Assembly: GCF_002899675.1 (NCBI RefSeq)
Contig: NZ_PKUU01000019.1
Coordinates: 62,001 to 126,000 of the forward strand
Reading direction: 5' to 3'
Length of the DNA: 64,000 nt
DNA from: Clostridium sp. chh4-2
GTDB lineage: Bacteria > Bacillota > Clostridia > Lachnospirales > Lachnospiraceae
Position numbers and translations under genes: made by a program. This document shows, piece after piece, positions 59,746 to 64,000 of the stretch (the stretch's first letter is position 1; each line of letters begins with the position of its first letter). Below the pieces are notes generated by a model that worked only from the letters and a program-made list of their open reading frames with translations, did not search any database and was not told the DNA's origin.

Positions 59746-60896
59746 CCTGCATTTTTTTCAATACGGGGAAGCAAAATTGGGGCCAAAACTGCGGCGGCCA
59801 GCGTACAGCCTCCGATTGCCAGATAGGCGGTGCAGTAATTGTACCTGGCCGTCAATGTGCCAGTCATGATGGGCCCCAGGGTCATGCCGATCCCGTAGAG
59901 AGCCTGAAACAGCCCCATGGCGGTGGACTGGTTTTCCTGCGGGATATAGCGGATGGTCAGCGCGGTCAGTATGGAGGTGAGAATCAGACTGCTGACGCCT
60001 CCTATGGCCTGCGCAATATAGAGAACGGACATATGGGAAGTAAATGCGGTCATCACACAATAACCGGTCATCATGAGAAAGCCAAGGGTGACGGCCTGCC
60101 AGGTATTCATCTTTTTCGTCAGATGTTTGCCGACATAGCCTACGGCCAGAATCTGAACCAGGGTAAACAGCGTCGTATTGATGCCGATCTCCAGCGGAGA
60201 AGCGCCTAAGTCCCTGGCCACTGCAGAAGTGAAGGAAAAGACCGTCCCCTGCAGGAACAACTGCATAATGATTGCAAAAAAGGAAGCGCACAGCACCGCC
60301 GGATGAAGAAATACAACGGCGATATGGCTGATTTTCAGCGGTTCCCTTTTTATTTCTATCGGTTTTAACGACAGAGCGCATATAATAGCCACGATTCCGG
60401 TGAGAAAACTGCATACCAAAGGAATCCGGTATCCCCATATGGAAGCGGTTATCATGCCGAGAATAAATGCCAAAAGTTTTCCAGCACTGTTAAATGCAGT
60501 GACATTGGCCATGGCCTGAACGCTTTTATCCGCTTCATAATAAGCCGCGTACAGAATCGTAAAAGCCAGCCAGGAGGAAGCCGCAACACCCGCCAGTATC
60601 CGGCAGAACACAATCGCCGCAAAACTGGTGGAGAAAATGAGACCAAAGGAAGAAATGGTTGTAAAAATGGTTCCCAACAGAATGGTCTTTTTATAACATC
60701 CCGTCACATCCGTCACGATTCCCATAGGGATGCGGACGAGCATCTGGGTAAAACCGTACATCCCGGTCATGAATCCCACCGCTCCGGCCGCAAACCCCAG
60801 AGTTTGAAGATAGGGCGTAAAATATGGGGCATGGCAGTATTCCGAAGCCCAGAAAAATATAATTGTAATGCTCAGTAAGATTCTCGAACGTTTCAT
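59727..60896 (-). CDS. Major facilitator superfamily transporter
   Basis: A 389-aa protein with about 12 membrane helices in two halves and the loop signature RIPMGIVTDVTGCYKK (between helices 2 and 3). The substrate is unknown; a small-molecule or drug exporter is possible. ATG 60896 follows AGAGGAAAC; its start overlaps the end of the regulator frame region upstream. The LysR gene precedes it on the same strand, so the two are co-transcribed and functionally linked. Confidence 0.88.
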   Translation of the reverse strand: MKRSRILLSITIIFFWASEYCHAPYFTPYLQTLGFAAGAVGFMTGMYGFTQMLVRIPMGIVTDVTGCYKKTILLGTIFTTISSFGLIFSTSFAAIVFCRILAGVAASSWLAFTILYAAYYEADKSVQAMANVTAFNSAGKLLAFILGMITASIWGYRIPLVCSFLTGIVAIICALSLKPIEIKREPLKISHIAVVFLHPAVLCASFFAIIMQLFLQGTVFSFTSAVARDLGASPLEIGINTTLFTLVQILAVGYVGKHLTKKMNTWQAVTLGFLMMTGYCVMTAFTSHMSVLYIAQAIGGVSSLILTSILTALTIRYIPQENQSTAMGLFQALYGIGMTLGPIMTGTLTARYNYCTAYLAIGGCTLAAAVLAPILLPRIEKNAGQSPRK

Positions 60897-60904
60897 GTTT
60901 CCTC

Positions 60905-61849
60905 TCATTCTGATGCCGGCTTTGAACTGCTGTTTTCACCGTCCGGTGGAGCCGCGTCAAGCCAGGTCATCGTCTTATTAGATTTAATATAGAGTTCCGC
61001 TTCGCGGCGGAATGCTTTGAGCCCGTCCAGCCTGCTGGGCTTTGGATAGCGGTGGGTGAGCTGGTAACATACCAGAGGAGGCGGAGCTTCTTTTAACTGA
61101 TAGAATGCGATTTCCTTTTGCCTCCGCATAAAACGGATCAATGAAGAGGGGCCGATGGTCCAGCTGCCCGGTTCATCCAGATAGTGAATTATATTTGTGC
61201 CCGTATTGACATTGATCAGATGGCGGGTCTGGCTCCAATTGCTGTGATGCCATAACTCATAATCCGCGTTCCATTTCAGATAAGCTTCTTTTTGAGAATC
61301 CAGTTCGGAGGTGCTGATATTATCGTAATACCCGTTGGAACGGCGGGAGATCAGATACATCTTTTCGCTGAACAGAGGCGTCGAAATGATATCAGGATAT
61401 TTGACCGGACTGAACACAAAACCGATGTCTATCACCCTGTTTTCCAAAAGGCTGTGGATCTCAGAAGAGTGGTGGGTGTTGATATCCAGCTGGATTTCCG
61501 GGTGGTTCATCAGCATTTTTTTATAGAGAGGGACAAATGATATGCTGTTTACCAGATCCACACTGCCGATGGAAAGATCGGTTTTTCCGGTAAATGTGTT
61601 CAGCGAATACATGTCCCTCCACAGGCTCGACCATTGCTGCGCCATGGGTACCAGATTGGTTCCGGCAGAGGTGAGGGCTGTGGACCGCTGGCCCTGCTGT
61701 CTGAGAAATAACTTGGTGCCGAGCTCATTTTCCAGACGTTTCAGGCGCTGGCTGATGGTGCTTTGGCTGATAAAAAGCTTGTCGGCGGCGAGGGACAGCG
61801 TTTTGCATTCCACGACAGCCAAGAATGCGTCAATCTCTTCAATTGTCAT
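60905..61849 (-). CDS. LysR-family transcriptional regulator
   Basis: A 314-aa regulator with an N-terminal winged helix (residues 1-60; LSLAADKLFISQSTISQRLKRLE) and a periplasmic-binding-protein-like effector domain (about 90-295). It is divergent from the AEC transporter at 61993 and upstream of the MFS gene. A dyad at 61874-61898 in the gap is a likely binding site, so it may control both carriers. The co-inducer is unknown. Confidence 0.9.
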   Translation of the reverse strand: MTIEEIDAFLAVVECKTLSLAADKLFISQSTISQRLKRLENELGTKLFLRQQGQRSTALTSAGTNLVPMAQQWSSLWRDMYSLNTFTGKTDLSIGSVDLVNSISFVPLYKKMLMNHPEIQLDINTHHSSEIHSLLENRVIDIGFVFSPVKYPDIISTPLFSEKMYLISRRSNGYYDNISTSELDSQKEAYLKWNADYELWHHSNWSQTRHLINVNTGTNIIHYLDEPGSWTIGPSSLIRFMRRQKEIAFYQLKEAPPPLVCYQLTHRYPKPSRLDGLKAFRREAELYIKSNKTMTWLDAAPPDGENSSSKPASE

Positions 61850-61873
61850 TGGTAATCCCCCTTCCTGCGGATC

Positions 61874-61898
61874 ATAATATTACAAATATAAATATTAT
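61874..61898. promoter_or_regulatory. Candidate LysR binding dyad
   Basis: ATAATATT (61874-61881), 9-base AT spacer, AATATTAT (61891-61898), in the gap between the divergent LysR and AEC genes. It fits the T-N11-A dyad type of LysR regulators, though AT-richness makes chance dyads common. Confidence 0.45.
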
Positions 61899-61992
61899 AT
61901 ATCAATAATATTCGATTTGCAATTGATGATGGATCTGATATGCTATTAAATGTATCAGTAAAAAGAATAAAGTTGAAAGGCTGGCACTGTAA

Positions 61993-62946
61993 ATGGAACA
62001 TTTTATCTATAGCATTAATATTACCCTGCCCGTTTTCCTGGTTATTGTGATTGGGTATCTGTTAAAACGGATCGGCATGCTTGACAATAACTTCGTGGAT
62101 AAGGCGAACAAATTTAATTTTACCGTAACGCTTCCGGCGTTGTTGTTTAAAGATTTATCCACCATTAATTTCAGCGAACAGTTTCATCCGGATTTTGTGC
62201 TGTTCTGTATGATTTCCACATCTGTCTGTTTCTGGCTGATCTGGGGCGGGGCCAAGCTGTTTTTGAAAGATAGGAGAATGAGAAGTGCTTTCGTCCAGGG
62301 ATCGTTCCGAAGCAGTGCGGCGGTTCTGGGCATCGCATTTATCCAGAATCTGTGCGGGGATTCCGGCATGGGGCCGATGATGATCGTCAGCACCGTTCCC
62401 CTTTATAACATCTATTCCGTTCTGGTTCTGACACTGGAAGCGGATAATGGAGGACAAAAGATCGATTTGGCGCAGAAGATGAAAGACGCCTGTGTTAATA
62501 TCATAAAAAATCCCATTATACTGGGAATTCTGGCAGGAACTTTGGTTTCCCTGCTTCACATACAGTTTCCGGTTGTAATCAATAAAACCGTGGGAACCCT
62601 GTCGTCCATGGCGACCCCTCTGGCCCTGATCGCGATCGGCGCAGGATTTGAGATCGGGGATGCATGGCAGAAAGTAAAGCCGGCGCTGGCGGCTACGTTC
62701 ATAAAACTGGTGGCGCAGACAGCCGTATTCCTGCCTGTAATCCTGATTCTGGGGTTTGACAGGGCGGAGATTGTGGCCTGCTTAATCATGCTTTCAGCGC
62801 CGACCACACCAAGCTGTTACATAATGGCTAAAAATATGGGAAGTGACGATGTGCTCACTTCGGGAATTATCGTGCTGGCTACGTTATTCAGTGCGGTTAC
62901 GATGACGGGATGGATATTCCTATTGAGGTCTATGGGGGTGATATAA
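61993..62946 (+). CDS. AEC (auxin efflux carrier) family transporter
   Basis: A 317-aa membrane protein with about ten helices in two inverted halves: VFLVIVIGYLLKRIGML at the start, and the conserved TLPALLFKDLS and ATPLALIAIGAGFEIG segments. AEC carriers in bacteria often move organic acids such as malate or malonate; substrate not determinable here. It is divergent from the LysR regulator and followed by a strong terminator. Confidence 0.9.
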   Translation: MEHFIYSINITLPVFLVIVIGYLLKRIGMLDNNFVDKANKFNFTVTLPALLFKDLSTINFSEQFHPDFVLFCMISTSVCFWLIWGGAKLFLKDRRMRSAFVQGSFRSSAAVLGIAFIQNLCGDSGMGPMMIVSTVPLYNIYSVLVLTLEADNGGQKIDLAQKMKDACVNIIKNPIILGILAGTLVSLLHIQFPVVINKTVGTLSSMATPLALIAIGAGFEIGDAWQKVKPALAATFIKLVAQTAVFLPVILILGFDRAEIVACLIMLSAPTTPSCYIMAKNMGSDDVLTSGIIVLATLFSAVTMTGWIFLLRSMGVI

Positions 62947-62967
62947 AAGAGTTTTGAAAGATGCCAT

Positions 62968-62998
62968 AAAGGGACTTGAAAGCTTCAAGTCCCTTTTT
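62968..62998. terminator. Bidirectional terminator after the AEC gene
   Basis: A 13-bp stem AAAGGGACTTGAA/TTCAAGTCCCTTT with an AGC loop and a T-run, between convergent AEC and M20 peptidase genes. Confidence 0.93.
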
Positions 62999-63009
62999 CG
63001 TGTCTCCCC

Positions 63010-64000
63010 CTACTCCAAAGCATAAAGCACAGCAATCGTATACTTAATACTGTTTTTATAATCGCTTAAAACCATATTTTCATTGGGCGAATGGTGCCCG
63101 CAGTCAGGATTGGCCGGTCCGATGCCTATAATCGGCAGATCAGGCCATGGATTTCTTAAAATAGCGGCCGGCCCCGGCCCCAGCATGGTCAGTTCAATGA
63201 CAAGAGGGTTTTTATATACGAGTGTGGCCGCATATTTTAAATCTTCCGTAATCGGTAAATCTACAGGTGTTCGCACTGCATCTAAGGCGTCTGTCATGGT
63301 GAGCCCGATATCCTGGAATCCGTGTCTGTCGAGATGATCTCTGACCAGCTTAAATATATCTCCGGCCTTCTGATTGGCAGCCAGGTTGCAGGAAATCTTC
63401 GCATAGGCGCTGTGGGGGACGATGTGCCTTGCACCTTCAGGCCGGTATACCTCTCCCGATTCCAGTCCGTTTATGGTGAAGGACGGCTCCAGATACAGCC
63501 GTTCTTTTAACTCCAGACCTTCTTTTCCCAATAAAAAGGAATCCACATTCACATGGGCTTTCGCTCCCGCTTCGTCAAATGGAAATGCATCCAATACCTT
63601 TCTGTCCGCGTCTTTTGGCGTGATCACGTGATCGTAAAAACCGTCGATCAATACCCGCTCGGTCTTGGGATCTTTCATAGTGGACAGCGCCCATACAAGC
63701 CGCCATGCGGCATTGGGATAGAGATTTCCGTTGCGGGCGTGGACATCGAATGCGATAGGACTGCATCTTAACTCAAATTCAGCATCGCCTCTGACACCGA
63801 AACTGGCCCAGGCCGTTTCGCCTCCGCTGGTACGGCTGTTTTCCCAAAAACAAACGTCTGCCGAAGTCATTTCTTTAAAGTCCGCTGGTTTCAGACGGCT
63901 GAATGTTTTCATGGAGGGACTTCCCGTCTCTTCATCTCCCTCAAATAAGAATTTTAAGTTGACAGGAAGCCCATTTTCCACAGCCCGGATGGCTTCCAAA
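63010..64000 (-). CDS. M20-family metallopeptidase/dipeptidase, 5' end outside window
   Basis: About 330 codons, open at the right edge. FLFEGDEETGSPS carries the catalytic and metal-binding Glu pair of M20 peptidases. A dimerisation domain follows (RHIVPHSAYAKISCNLAANQ region) and a C-terminal GIGPANPDCGHHSPNENM supplies the last metal His. Members hydrolyse dipeptides, carnosine-like compounds or acyl-amino acids in the cytoplasm. The N-terminal first metal-binding strand is missing only because the window ends. Confidence 0.9.
   Translation of the reverse strand, partial: LEAIRAVENGLPVNLKFLFEGDEETGSPSMKTFSRLKPADFKEMTSADVCFWENSRTSGGETAWASFGVRGDAEFELRCSPIAFDVHARNGNLYPNAAWRLVWALSTMKDPKTERVLIDGFYDHVITPKDADRKVLDAFPFDEAGAKAHVNVDSFLLGKEGLELKERLYLEPSFTINGLESGEVYRPEGARHIVPHSAYAKISCNLAANQKAGDIFKLVRDHLDRHGFQDIGLTMTDALDAVRTPVDLPITEDLKYAATLVYKNPLVIELTMLGPGPAAILRNPWPDLPIIGIGPANPDCGHHSPNENMVLSDYKNSIKYTIAVLYALE

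Overview
The window reads as a chromosomal segment of an obligately anaerobic, low-to-mid GC, spore-forming Firmicute, most likely a Lachnospiraceae (Clostridium cluster XIVa; relatives of Hungatella, Enterocloster or Lacrimispora would fit). The evidence is AGGAGG-type ribosome binding sites, canonical TTGACA/TATAAT promoters, a CwlD-type amidase, a MecA adaptor, a 2[4Fe-4S] ferredoxin, pyruvate formate-lyase with its radical SAM activase, and many LplB/YtcP-type sugar ABC importers with YesM/YesN regulators. No rRNA, tRNA, prophage, transposase or CRISPR array was seen.

Layout. 1-6.7 kb: the end of a large BspA-like surface protein, a nucleotidyltransferase, a small orphan protein, a MerR regulator, a class-I amidotransferase and a ferredoxin. 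6.9-23.9 kb: an IclR-controlled cluster for glycosaminoglycan-type uronate oligosaccharides. It holds an ABC importer with five small membrane proteins around it, two cytoplasmic heparinase II/III-like lyases, a GH88 unsaturated glucuronyl hydrolase, a KdgF-like cupin, a KduD/DhuD-like reductase, a 2-hydroxyacid dehydrogenase and a TIM-barrel isomerase. The IclR gene and the transporter operon share a 17-bp operator-like motif. 24-28.7 kb: pyruvate formate-lyase split into a 706-aa catalytic core without a glycyl-radical domain and a separate 84-aa glycyl-radical protein, with the activase downstream. 28.9-37.8 kb: MecA, a kinase/P-loop fusion with a second P-loop protein, a GH18-like protein, a lipoprotein phosphoesterase, a MarR/FUSC pair and CwlD. 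37.9-46.1 kb: YesN/YesM and a GH32-like enzyme with its ABC importer. 46.3-57.6 kb: a second uptake and sugar-acid cluster (esterase, ABC importer, membrane AraC regulator, Gfo/Idh, enolase-superfamily dehydratase, 2-hydroxyacid dehydrogenase, SDR). 58.2-64 kb: a YARHG lipoprotein, an MFS carrier with a LysR regulator, an AEC carrier and a partial M20 peptidase.

The most unusual content is not protein-coding. Three copies of a 320-400 nt element (23873-24196, 24357-24750 inverted, 57624-57947) each fold into one very long hairpin capped by a conserved core of about 80 nt with two small hairpins. Between copies the arms change in sequence but keep base pairing, and each copy starts 12-24 nt after a stop codon, in the sense direction of that gene. 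A second, shorter palindromic family (GTGAAGGCATTTT/AAAATGCCTTCAC) occurs at five loci in one to three units, also with paired substitutions, and directly follows two of the long hairpins. Together they look like an undescribed family of structured 3'-UTR RNAs or non-autonomous mobile hairpins.
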